The translations under genes were made by a program, and so were the position numbers. The notes under the pieces were generated by a model that did not search any database, was not told the origin of the DNA, and saw only the letters and a list, made by a program, of their open reading frames with translations. Shown in pieces: positions 1 to 5,594 of a stretch of DNA of 7,331 bases (position 1 is its first letter; each line of letters begins with the position of its first letter). Source of the stretch: Clostridiales bacterium (GTDB lineage Bacteria > Bacillota > Clostridia > Christensenellales > CAG-138); the NCBI GenBank assembly GCA_012511925.1, contig JAAZFD010000064.1:1-7331 (forward strand). The letters run 5' to 3'.

Positions 1-1
1 A

Positions 2-961
2 GAGCGCACTGCTTCACGCCTATTGGTTTACGACCGCAACGAAAAAACTATTTCAGACGAGCACTTTTACGACATAACAAAGCACCTCAAAAAAGGGGAT
101 TGCTTAGTTCGAAACAATACAAAGGTTATACCTGCAAGGCTTTTTGGAATGCGTGAGGAAACAGGCGGCATAATGGAAGTTTTGCTGTTAAAGCGAATCG
201 ACAGCCACACATTCGAAGCCTTAGTAAAGCCCGGAAAGCGAGCAAAGCAGGGTTTAGTCTACAAGGTAAGCGATGAATTAAGAGTTGAAATAGGCGAAAG
301 AACAGACGCAGAGGGCAGAATCGTAAAGCTATTATACAACGGAATTTTAGAGGAAATCTTGGACAAAGTAGGCAATATGCCGCTTCCGCCCTACATCACA
401 AAGCCCTTAGAGGACAAAAACCGCTATCAAACCGTTTATGCAAAAATAGACGGTTCAGCCGCTGCACCCACCGCAGGCTTGCACTTTACAGATGAAATAT
501 TGAATCAAATTGAGGACATGGGAGTAATAATCGTTGATATTCTCCTCCATGTAGGCTTAGGAACGTTTCGTCCCGTAAGCGTTGACAATATTGACGAACA
601 CAAGATGCACTCCGAATACTTTGAGGTGTCAGAAGAAGCAGCAAACAGAATAAACCAAGCAAGGCAAAACGGCGGCAGAATCATTGCGGTAGGCACAACA
701 AGTGCAAGAACACTTGAAAGCGTAACGGACGAGCAAGGCATAATTCACGCACAAAGCGGAAACACGGATATTTTTATAACACCTGGCTATAAATTCAAAG
801 CGGTTGATATGCTTATTACTAACTTCCACTTGCCCGAATCAACCCTTTTGATGCTGGTTTCCGCCCTCTGCTCAAGAGAGGAAATCATGAAAATCTATGA
901 GCATGCTATTGAGGAAAGGTATAGATTCTTCTCTTTCGGAGATGCGATGGTAATTATATAA
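2..961 (+). CDS. queA: QueA, S-adenosylmethionine:tRNA ribosyltransferase-isomerase (5'-truncated by window edge)
   Basis: Transfers and isomerises the ribosyl moiety of SAM onto preQ1-modified tRNA to give epoxyqueuosine, the penultimate step of queuosine synthesis in the cytoplasm. The reading frame is open to the left edge and already reads [11 protein letters not shown] before the TTG at 23, matching the conserved segment just after the QueA N-terminus, so the TTG is not the start. About 319 residues are visible; with roughly 20 missing this fits the usual length near 340. Family blocks seen in order are [71 protein letters not shown] and a C-terminal [10 protein letters not shown]. The frame is intact to a TAA stop. 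The usual partner tgt is not downstream; a separate promoter and an accessory gene block follow instead. No hairpin terminator is visible after the stop. Identity is very secure. Confidence 0.97.
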   Translation, partial: ERTASRLLVYDRNEKTISDEHFYDITKHLKKGDCLVRNNTKVIPARLFGMREETGGIMEVLLLKRIDSHTFEALVKPGKRAKQGLVYKVSDELRVEIGERTDAEGRIVKLLYNGILEEILDKVGNMPLPPYITKPLEDKNRYQTVYAKIDGSAAAPTAGLHFTDEILNQIEDMGVIIVDILLHVGLGTFRPVSVDNIDEHKMHSEYFEVSEEAANRINQARQNGGRIIAVGTTSARTLESVTDEQGIIHAQSGNTDIFITPGYKFKAVDMLITNFHLPESTLLMLVSALCSREEIMKIYEHAIEERYRFFSFGDAMVII

Positions 962-969
962 GATAATCG

Positions 970-998
970 TTGACAATATTACTTATACGTAATATAAT
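970..998 (+). promoter_or_regulatory. Perfect consensus sigma-A type promoter for the accessory operon
   Basis: TTGACA at 970-975, a 17-bp spacer and TATAAT at 993-998 match the vegetative consensus in every hexamer position at optimal spacing. It starts 8 bp after the queA stop and points at the small-gene block from 1104. Predicted transcription start is near 1005, giving a leader of about 100 nt. A promoter this strong without an activator usually implies repression, and a dyad lies inside it. Confidence 0.85.
976..995. promoter_or_regulatory. Inverted repeat inside the promoter spacer, candidate operator
   Basis: ATATTAC (976-982) and GTAATAT (989-995) are perfect 7-bp arms separated by 6 bp. 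The dyad fills the spacer and runs into the -10 hexamer, where a bound dimeric repressor would block RNA polymerase. The repressor is unknown, and none of the downstream genes has an obvious DNA-binding domain. An AT-rich 20-bp dyad could be chance in low-GC DNA. Confidence 0.45.
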
Positions 999-1103
999 AG
1001 TGGAATAGAAATGTAACAATGTCATGTATTCATATAATACACGGAAATGAAGGCACCCAAGTAAAAGTGCAAGCATAAGCATAACCCAAAAAAGGAGGAC
1101 AAT

Positions 1104-1337
1104 ATGGAAAATGTAATTTTCAAACTCGGCACAGAATTTGGTGAAACATTATGCAGAGAAATCAGAACCGACAAAGGTCTTAGTTTCGAAATTTGGAACA
1201 AAGTAACAGGAAAATGGACTCCGTCTGAATATGCCTGCGGGGTGATAGTAGGCTTTGAAAAAGGTATGACTATCACCGCAGAACAAGTTGAAGAATATAT
1301 GCGTAAGAACTTTAAACCAAAGGAAGGCAAAGAATAA
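1104..1337 (+). CDS. Hypothetical 77-aa protein, first of a tandem paralogous pair
   Basis: Family not recognised. First gene after the strong promoter, with a clear AGGAGG (1093-1098) 5 nt before the ATG. The small, charged, probably soluble protein has no signal peptide, membrane segment or metal motif. Visible landmarks are FKLGTEFGETL near the N-terminus, FEIWNK and W-T around the middle, CGVIVGFEKGM, and a C-terminal ITAEQVEEYM helix. The next gene repeats this layout (LGTE, EIW, GV-GF, M-IT-EQ, Y-R) at roughly 40% identity by eye, pointing to a tandem duplication. The stop overlaps the next ATG by 1 bp (TAATG), so translation is probably coupled. It is a real gene by its signal, spacing and conserved paralogue; function is unknown. 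Confidence 0.8.
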   Translation: MENVIFKLGTEFGETLCREIRTDKGLSFEIWNKVTGKWTPSEYACGVIVGFEKGMTITAEQVEEYMRKNFKPKEGKE

Positions 1338-1567
1338 TGTTGGCTAAAGTTTGGTATATGCTTGGTACAGAAGCAGGCACAAGGCTTTATAGGTTAACGG
1401 AAACGCAAGATGGAAAAAGCGTTTACGAGATTTGGAGTAAGGGAAAAAAAGACTGGACCTTATCCGATACTGCCTATGGTGTTTTTGCTGGATTTGACTA
1501 TTGCATGAGCATCACAGAAGAGCAAGCAAACAAATACATTCGAGATTACAAAAATAGCAACCCATGA
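1337..1567 (+). CDS. Hypothetical 76-aa protein, second of the tandem paralogous pair
   Basis: Family not recognised. It is a paralogue of the preceding gene and aligns along its whole length: LGTEAGTRLYRL, YEIWSKG, DWTLSDTAYGVFAGFDYCM and ITEEQANKYIRDY. The ATG overlaps the preceding TAA by one base; an AAGGAAGG stretch inside the end of the upstream gene (about 1319-1326) could serve as ribosome binding site at roughly 10 nt. No transmembrane segment, signal peptide or catalytic motif is visible. The spacing of aromatic and glycine residues is conserved between the two copies while surface positions vary, as expected of duplicated folds that may have diverged in binding specificity. That last point is inference. 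Confidence 0.78.
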   Translation: MLAKVWYMLGTEAGTRLYRLTETQDGKSVYEIWSKGKKDWTLSDTAYGVFAGFDYCMSITEEQANKYIRDYKNSNP

Positions 1568-1587
1568 GGCATAAGGATGAATAACCA

Positions 1588-2016
1588 ATGAACCTTGTAG
1601 AACTCGCAAAAAACATAGCAAATAAGAACCACGCAGGGCAAGTTGATAAAGCGGGCGTACCCTATATCAACCATCCTGCCTATGTTGCTGAACAAGTAGT
1701 AACGGAAGATGAAAAGATTGTTGCTTGGCTGCACGATATTTTGGAAGATACAACAATTGATAAAAAGTACCTGCTAAACCTTTTTCCTCAACGTATTGTC
1801 GATGCTATAGAAACCTTAACACACAGGGATAACGAAAACTATTTTGATTACATAAACCGTATTCGTTGTAACGAAATTGCCCGCAAGGTAAAACTTGCAG
1901 ACTTAAAGCACAATATGCAGATTCAACGAATTAAAAACCCAACTGAATCAGATTTCAGGCGGATAGAAAAATATAAAAAAGCAACAAGTATGCTATTTAG
2001 CAAGGAGGAGAAATGA
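1588..2016 (+). CDS. Compact HD-domain phosphohydrolase, (p)ppGpp-hydrolase (RelA/SpoT HD) type
   Basis: A 142-residue stand-alone HD domain resembling the hydrolase half of RelA/SpoT and small alarmone hydrolases. Visible motifs are HAGQVDKAGVPYINHP (H29), WLHDILEDT (H49, D50, with E53-D54 at the catalytic ED position), LTHRDNENYFDYINRI and ARKVKLADLKHNM (D105). H29, H49, D50 and D105 form the expected metal set, normally Mn2+. The H-to-HD spacing of 20 is shorter than in full-length Rel enzymes. There is no synthetase, TGS or ACT domain. The likely reaction is removal of the 3' pyrophosphate from (p)ppGpp or a related nucleotide; the substrate is inferred from the family. AAGGA at 1573-1577 precedes the ATG by about 10 nt. 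The stop overlaps the next gene by ATGA, indicating coupling with the CPCC genes. Confidence 0.85.
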   Translation: MNLVELAKNIANKNHAGQVDKAGVPYINHPAYVAEQVVTEDEKIVAWLHDILEDTTIDKKYLLNLFPQRIVDAIETLTHRDNENYFDYINRIRCNEIARKVKLADLKHNMQIQRIKNPTESDFRRIEKYKKATSMLFSKEEK

Positions 2017-2450
2017 GCGGAACTAAACATAAATGCCCTGTGTGCGGGCAATACGAGTTTGAAAGCGAAGGTTCTTTTGACTATTGCGAAGCATGCGGAT
2101 GGCAAGATGATTCTTACCAAGAGATGTTTCCAGACGAAGGTTGCTGCGGCAATGCAATTTCTCTTAATGAAGCAAGGACGCTATTCAAAAAGTATGGTGA
2201 TGATTATCGAAATCACAAAGCTGAATGGACTACTGATGTTATTGAGGAAGAAAAGAGCGACACAAAGCATTTTTGCCCTGTGTGCGGGCAATACGAGTTT
2301 GAAAGCGAAGCATCTTTCGACATTTGCCCGGTTTGCAAGTGGCAAGATGATTGGTTGCAGATAGTTGACCCTGATGAAAAATACTGTGCCAACCAGATGA
2401 GCCTCAACGAAGCAAAGAAGGCTTACAAGGAAGGAAGACCTGTAGAGTAA
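2013..2450 (+). CDS. Two-domain CPCC-type cysteine-rich protein
   Basis: A 145-residue protein made of two copies of the small cysteine-rich CPCC domain (as I recall, Pfam Cys_rich_CPCC). Copy 1 has C8-x2-C11 and C25-x2-C28 followed by GWQDD, then a SLNEA helix and KYGDDYRNHKAEW. Copy 2 has C88-x2-C91 and C105-x2-C108, KWQDD, then SLNEAKKAYKEGRPV. The paired CxxC knuckles suggest a structural zinc site. No catalytic residues or membrane segments are seen; molecular function is not established. The start lies in an ATGA overlap with the HD gene, and AAGGAGGAG at 2002-2010 is a strong ribosome binding site. The copies share a 37-nt identical stretch, so the duplication looks recent. In copy 2 the usual glycine of CGW is lysine (K109). 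Confidence 0.88.
   Translation: MSGTKHKCPVCGQYEFESEGSFDYCEACGWQDDSYQEMFPDEGCCGNAISLNEARTLFKKYGDDYRNHKAEWTTDVIEEEKSDTKHFCPVCGQYEFESEASFDICPVCKWQDDWLQIVDPDEKYCANQMSLNEAKKAYKEGRPVE
2034..2310. repeat. Internal direct repeat in the CPCC gene (37 nt identical, copies 240 bp apart)
   Basis: Positions 2034-2070 and 2274-2310 are identical over 37 nt, encoding CPVCGQYEFESE in both domains. A second shared stretch follows at 2100-2112 and 2340-2352. Synonymous positions are unchanged, so this points to a recent duplication or gene conversion rather than protein-level constraint alone. Confidence 0.85.
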
Positions 2451-2682
2451 CGGCAATATTAGATATTGCACAAGGTGAAAAATGCAAATAATACAAAACG
2501 AAAAGCATAAATGCCCTGTTTGCAAAGCATTCGAGTTTGAAGAACTTGATTCTTTTGACAAGTGTGCGGTTTGTGGATGGATAGATGATTCTGTTCAAGA
2601 GGAATATCCAGATGAAGACCGCTGTGCTAATGAAATGAGTCTCAACGAAGCGAAAAAGGCTTACAAGGAGGGAAGACCTGTA
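2397..2682. repeat. Near-identical 48-nt direct repeat joining two neighbouring CPCC genes
   Basis: Positions 2397-2444 (end of the two-domain gene) and 2635-2682 (end of the single-domain gene) match at 44 of 48 bases. Both encode MSLNEAKKAYKEGRPV at the C-terminus. The downstream small gene therefore looks like a copy of the second domain of the gene before it. Confidence 0.85.
2453..2469 (+). other. Short hairpin between two CPCC genes
   Basis: GCAATATTAGATATTGC has perfect 7-bp arms around a 3-nt loop and lies between the CPCC stop (2450) and the AAGGTG ribosome binding site (2472-2477) of the next gene. There is no T-tract, so it is not a terminator. It could set mRNA stability or the relative expression of the next gene, or be chance. 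Confidence 0.4.
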
Positions 2683-2688
2683 ACTTAG
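2482..2688 (+). CDS. Single-domain CPCC-type cysteine-rich protein (68 aa)
   Basis: One CPCC domain with C11-x2-C14 and C28-x2-C31, then GWIDD, an acidic PDEDRCANEM stretch and the SLNEAKKAYKEGRPV C-terminus shared almost exactly with the preceding gene. It lacks the long KY-DD-RNHK-EW extension found in copy 1 of that gene and in the next gene. Probably binds one zinc ion; function unknown. AAGGTG at 2472-2477 precedes the ATG by 4 nt. The 31-bp gap from the preceding gene holds a small hairpin. At the nucleotide level it looks like a recent copy of the second half of the gene before it, now under separate translation. Confidence 0.85.
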   Translation: MQIIQNEKHKCPVCKAFEFEELDSFDKCAVCGWIDDSVQEEYPDEDRCANEMSLNEAKKAYKEGRPVT

Positions 2689-2701
2689 AGGTGTAAATAC
2701 A

Positions 2702-2926
2702 ATGAAACGAGTTGAATGCCCATGTTGTTATGGAAAAACGCTTTTTAATGAGCGTGCGTTTGAAAAATGCTCTCAATGTGGATGGATTGACGATTATGCT
2801 CAATATGAACACCCAGATTTTGGTGGAGGAGTTAATAGAATTTCTCTAAACGAGGCAAAAGAATTATACACAAAATACAAAGATGATTTTCGCAATCATA
2901 AAGATGAATGGAAAAGGAATCAATAG
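2702..2926 (+). CDS. Single-domain CPCC-type cysteine-rich protein (74 aa), last gene of the block
   Basis: Fourth copy of the domain and the one with the literal CPCC signature: C6-P-C8-C9, then C23-x2-C26, GWIDDYAQ, HPDFGGGVN and ISLNEAKELY. The C-terminus KYKDDFRNHKDEWKRN matches the extension of the first domain of the two-domain gene, so it belongs to that subtype rather than to its immediate neighbour. AGAGGTG at 2687-2693 overlaps the preceding stop, 8 nt from the ATG. At DNA level it is more diverged than the other three copies, suggesting it is the older or separately acquired member. A strong terminator follows within about 10 bp. Function is not established for this family. Confidence 0.87.
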   Translation: MKRVECPCCYGKTLFNERAFEKCSQCGWIDDYAQYEHPDFGGGVNRISLNEAKELYTKYKDDFRNHKDEWKRNQ

Positions 2927-2935
2927 TGAGCAAAT

Positions 2936-2967
2936 AAAACACACCGCTAACATTGCGGTGTGTTTTT
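2936..2967. terminator. Strong bidirectional rho-independent terminator
   Basis: CACACCGC (2940-2947) pairs with GCGGTGTG (2955-2962) across a 7-nt loop, flanked by an A-run on the left (2936-2939) and TTTTT (2963-2967) on the right. On the plus strand it ends the accessory operon; on the minus strand the A-run becomes the T-tract and it ends mreB, whose stop is 16 bp away. Confidence 0.93.
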
Positions 2968-2982
2968 CGTTAATCATATCTC

Positions 2983-4038
2983 CTACCCAATCAACATCGA
3001 ATACTCATTCTCATAAACGCTACTACGCTTGCCCCTAATCATCTCCAATATCGTCAAAGCACCATTAACGACGCACTCAAGCGGCTTTTCTGCAATTTTA
3101 ACCTCAATTTTCGTAGCATCATGAATCGAATCAGCCAACCCAAAAAGATTTGCCCCACCGCCTGTAAGCACTATGCCTGTTTTCATAATATCACTTGCAA
3201 GTTCTGGCGGAGTATTGCTTAGCACATCGCATATCATGTCAACAATCTCATTCTTTGCACTTTCAAAGGCAGGTGCTATGCTTCCAATTTCAATATCGAT
3301 ATAGCGTGGTAAAGAGGTTTCAACTCCAAGTCCGCAAACCTTGATTCTCTTTTTTAAGTCCGTTGCCTTTCCAAGCTCGATTTTCAGATTCTCAGCGGTT
3401 TTTAGTCCAATGCTTATGTTGTGCATTTTGCGAACATAATTTGCAATATCCTCGTCAATCGCATTTCCCCCTACACGTATAGAGCTTTGAGCCGCAACAC
3501 CACCCAAGGCGATTACAGCCGCATCGGTTGTGCCGCCGCCAATGTCAACAGCCAATGAGCCTACCGCATCCCTAAACTGCATATTTGCACCTATGCAAGC
3601 CGCCATTATCTCTTCTGCGATATAAACGTCCTGTGCACCTGCGTGCTTAGCCGCTTCGTGCAGGGCATGACGCTCAACCTCGGTTATACAGTTGGGAACG
3701 CAAAGCAACACCTTTGGTCCAAAAAGCACAGAACGCAATTTACATTTCTGCATAGCCTTGTCGATAAATTCTCGAATCATGTATTCCGAAAGCGAATAGT
3801 CCGCAATAACCCCTCTTGTAAAGGGGAATTTTAGCTTTACACCGCTGGGAGTTCTTCCGCACATCTCCACAGCCTCATTTCCAACAGCCAACACATCTCT
3901 TTCGTCTGAACCCGAAACAGCCGCCGCAGTAGCTTCGTTCAGCACAACTCCAAACCCAGAAATAGCAACCAATGAGTTCACAGTTCCTAAATCGATAGCG
4001 AGCAATGCAGGGGATAACCCAAATAACTTGTTTATCAT
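2983..4038 (-). CDS. mreB: MreB-family cell-shape actin (divergent)
   Basis: Bacterial actin that polymerises at the inner membrane and guides lateral wall synthesis. The 351-residue protein has the usual length and actin-ATPase motifs: phosphate-1 IDLGTVNSL (15-23), catalytic-region AEEIMAACIG (141-150), phosphate-2 VDIGGGTTDAAVI (164-176), RVGGNAIDED (188-197), TAENLKIELG (214-223) and adenosine-motif GIVLTGGGANLFGL (288-301). Start chosen at the ATG 4036-4038 because TGGAGG lies 4 nt upstream and MINKLFG fits the family N-terminus; a longer GTG start at 4077 has no such signal. It departs from canonical MreB at conserved places: EEP is EEI, GGDEMDE is GGNAIDE, TAEE is TAEN. mreC and mreD are absent, so this may be an extra MreB/Mbl paralogue. 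It is transcribed away from maf. Confidence 0.92.
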   Translation of the reverse strand: MINKLFGLSPALLAIDLGTVNSLVAISGFGVVLNEATAAAVSGSDERDVLAVGNEAVEMCGRTPSGVKLKFPFTRGVIADYSLSEYMIREFIDKAMQKCKLRSVLFGPKVLLCVPNCITEVERHALHEAAKHAGAQDVYIAEEIMAACIGANMQFRDAVGSLAVDIGGGTTDAAVIALGGVAAQSSIRVGGNAIDEDIANYVRKMHNISIGLKTAENLKIELGKATDLKKRIKVCGLGVETSLPRYIDIEIGSIAPAFESAKNEIVDMICDVLSNTPPELASDIMKTGIVLTGGGANLFGLADSIHDATKIEVKIAEKPLECVVNGALTILEMIRGKRSSVYENEYSMLIG

Positions 4039-4086
4039 GTTTCCTCCAGTGTTTTTTTCTTTCAAATGCTTGTCCACCTTTTTTAT

Positions 4087-4115
4087 TTGTAATAATTAAC
4101 GTTATATGTTATGCT
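4087..4115 (+). promoter_or_regulatory. Possible weak promoter for maf
   Basis: TTGTAA (4087-4092), 17 bp, TATGCT (4110-4115) lies in the divergent mreB-maf gap. It would start transcription near 4122, just downstream of the ATG at 4111, which supports placing the maf start at 4174. The match is partial and the region is AT-rich, so this is tentative. No convincing mreB promoter was found on the other strand. Confidence 0.3.
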
Positions 4116-4173
4116 TTGGCAGAATAAAAAAGAACCGCAGTTGACAAAACTGGTGGGAAAACGAGGTAATTCG

Positions 4174-4767
4174 ATGAATAATTCAGATAATAATCTGAAA
4201 CAAAGGCAAGAAATCATTTTGGCTTCAGCTTCGGCTCGCAGAAAGGACTTGTTAGGGCTTATGGGCTTAGAGTTCACCTGCATTCCAAGCGAAGCTAACG
4301 AGAATATCGAAATCGTTGCTCCCAACGACTATGTGAAGCTATTAGCACAAAGAAAAGCGCACGACATTGCAATAAAGCATAAGAACGCTTGTGTAATCGG
4401 CTCTGATACAATCGTTGTATTAAATAACGAAATAATAGGCAAGCCCAAAGACATACAAGATGCAAAAGCAATCCTAAAAAAACTTAGCGGCAAAACACAC
4501 ACCGTTTATACAGGCGTATGCGTAATCACAAACGGTAGGGAGTTAGTAGAGGTTGACAAAACCGATGTAACGTTTCGAAAGCTAACAGACAAAGAAATAG
4601 ACAACTATGTAGCAACGGGAGACCCCATGGACAAGGCAGGCGCTTATGGAATTCAAGGCGAGTTTTGCGTTCATATAACGCACATGGACGGCAACTTTTT
4701 TACGGTAATAGGCTTGCCTGTGCATACGCTGTACGAGATGCTAATAAAGCTAAATGTAATAGACTAA
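4174..4767 (+). CDS. maf: Maf family nucleoside triphosphate pyrophosphatase (dTTP/UTP type)
   Basis: House-cleaning enzyme that hydrolyses dTTP, UTP and modified nucleotides to monophosphate and pyrophosphate; Maf is also linked to septum inhibition in bacilli. Motifs in the 197-residue protein are [13 protein letters not shown] (15-27, S-x-RR), GSDTIVV (76-82, with the metal-linked D78), IGKP (88-91), [11 protein letters not shown] (105-115) and [10 protein letters not shown] (153-162). Q161 in the last motif fits the dTTP/UTP (YhdE-type) rather than the YceF-type group. The start at 4174 has GAGGT at 4163-4167, 6 nt upstream; the longer ATG at 4111 has no ribosome binding site and would add a tail unlike the family. 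In Bacillus maf sits beside mreBCD; here it is divergent from a single mreB, an echo of that linkage. Confidence 0.95.
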   Translation: MNNSDNNLKQRQEIILASASARRKDLLGLMGLEFTCIPSEANENIEIVAPNDYVKLLAQRKAHDIAIKHKNACVIGSDTIVVLNNEIIGKPKDIQDAKAILKKLSGKTHTVYTGVCVITNGRELVEVDKTDVTFRKLTDKEIDNYVATGDPMDKAGAYGIQGEFCVHITHMDGNFFTVIGLPVHTLYEMLIKLNVID

Positions 4768-4776
4768 TCATAAGCC

Positions 4777-4806
4777 TTGCCACTACGCATATAAAAGTGA
4801 TATAAT
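4777..4806 (+). promoter_or_regulatory. Extended -10 promoter for yebC and the SPFH gene
   Basis: TTGCCA (4777-4782), an 18-bp spacer and TATAAT (4801-4806) preceded by TGA (4798-4800), an extended -10. Predicted start is near 4813, giving a leader of about 25 nt to the GGGAGGT ribosome binding site of yebC. It begins 10 bp after the maf stop, with no hairpin terminator between. Confidence 0.75.
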
Positions 4807-4837
4807 ATTAACGCAAATAAAACCATGGGAGGTATGT

Positions 4838-5584
4838 ATGTCTGGGCATTCCAAATGGGCAAACATAAAAAACAAAAAAGAAAAGACTGACTCGCAAAGA
4901 GGAAAAGTGTTCACGAAAATTGGCAGAGAAATCGCAATCGCCGTAAAAGAGGGCGGCTCTGACCCTGTGAACAACTCGAAGCTACGAGATGTAATCGCAA
5001 AGGCGAAGGCTTCCAATATGCCTAACGATAATATCACACGCTCAATTAAAAAGGCGGCAGGCGAGCTTGGTACAGTAAACTATGAGGAAATTACCTACAA
5101 GGGCTATGGTCCTGGCGGAATTGCCGTTATAGTCGAGGTTGTTACAGATAATAGGAACAGGTCGGCTTCCGAGGTTCGCCACTCATTCGACAAAAGCGGC
5201 GGCAGCATGGGTGCTACTGGTTGCGTTTCATGGCAGTTTGAGAAAAAAGGTGAAATCGTAATCGAAAAAACAGACAAAATAGATGCCGACGAGCTAATGA
5301 TGTTAGCGGCAGATGCAGGTTGTGAGGACTTTGTAGAGGAAGATGAGGTTTTCGAGATTATCACCGCCGTTACCGACTTTTCAAAGGTGCGTGAGCAGCT
5401 TGAAAACGCTAATTACGAGTTTTTATCGGCGGAATTGACCATGATTCCAAACGATTCGGTTGATATTTCGAAGGACATAGAATTAGCACAGAAAATAGAG
5501 AAAATGTTAGAGCGTTTTGACGATAATGACGATGTTCAAAATGTTTATCATAACGCAATACTACCCGAAGAGGAAGAAGAGTAG
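4838..5584 (+). CDS. yebC: YebC/PmpR (TACO1) family translation factor
   Basis: Cytoplasmic protein of the YebC/TACO1 family, long annotated as a transcriptional regulator and more recently linked to ribosomes and relief of stalling at proline-rich stretches; which role applies here cannot be told. The 248 residues match the family length. Landmarks are the N-terminal [13 protein letters not shown] (2-14), [12 protein letters not shown] (21-32), [13 protein letters not shown] (61-73), [14 protein letters not shown] (87-100), [20 protein letters not shown] (103-122), [11 protein letters not shown] (124-134) and an acidic EEEEE tail. The K-N-K-K-E-K-T-D variant near the start resembles clostridial members. 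GGGAGGT at 4827-4833 sits 4 nt before the ATG; the ATG at 4834 is out of frame. Ten bases separate it from the next gene, whose ribosome binding site overlaps its stop. Confidence 0.97.
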   Translation: MSGHSKWANIKNKKEKTDSQRGKVFTKIGREIAIAVKEGGSDPVNNSKLRDVIAKAKASNMPNDNITRSIKKAAGELGTVNYEEITYKGYGPGGIAVIVEVVTDNRNRSASEVRHSFDKSGGSMGATGCVSWQFEKKGEIVIEKTDKIDADELMMLAADAGCEDFVEEDEVFEIITAVTDFSKVREQLENANYEFLSAELTMIPNDSVDISKDIELAQKIEKMLERFDDNDDVQNVYHNAILPEEEEE

Positions 5585-5594
5585 AGGAAAAAAT

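Noticed and set aside
23..25. TTG as the start of queA
   Set aside because: The frame continues upstream with conserved QueA residues to the window edge; there is no ribosome binding site before the TTG.
1033..1038. Second TATAAT in the accessory operon leader
   Set aside because: No -35-like hexamer at 16-18 bp upstream and no extended -10; AT-rich chance match is likely.
1019..1078. 19-codon open frame in the leader of the accessory operon (possible leader peptide)
   Set aside because: No usable ribosome binding site after the predicted transcription start, no regulatory codon run and no attenuator hairpin.
2034..2682. CRISPR-like or mobile-element repeats
   Set aside because: The repeats lie in frame inside related coding domains, differ in spacing and are not flanked by terminal inverted repeats.
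4039..4077. Upstream GTG start extending MreB by 13 residues
   Set aside because: No ribosome binding site at suitable spacing and a hydrophilic extension unlike the family, whereas the ATG at 4038 has TGGAGG.
4135..4156. Bulged hairpin in the maf leader and TTGACA at 4141-4146
   Set aside because: The stem is short and bulged, there is no T-tract, and no -10 sequence lies at proper spacing from the TTGACA.
4111..4173. Upstream ATG extending Maf by 21 residues
   Set aside because: No ribosome binding site and no family similarity in the added segment; GAGGT fits the ATG at 4174.
5517..5594. Upstream extension of the SPFH gene inside yebC
   Set aside because: It overlaps the yebC coding end, and the ribosome binding site and hydrophobic N-terminus both point to 5595.
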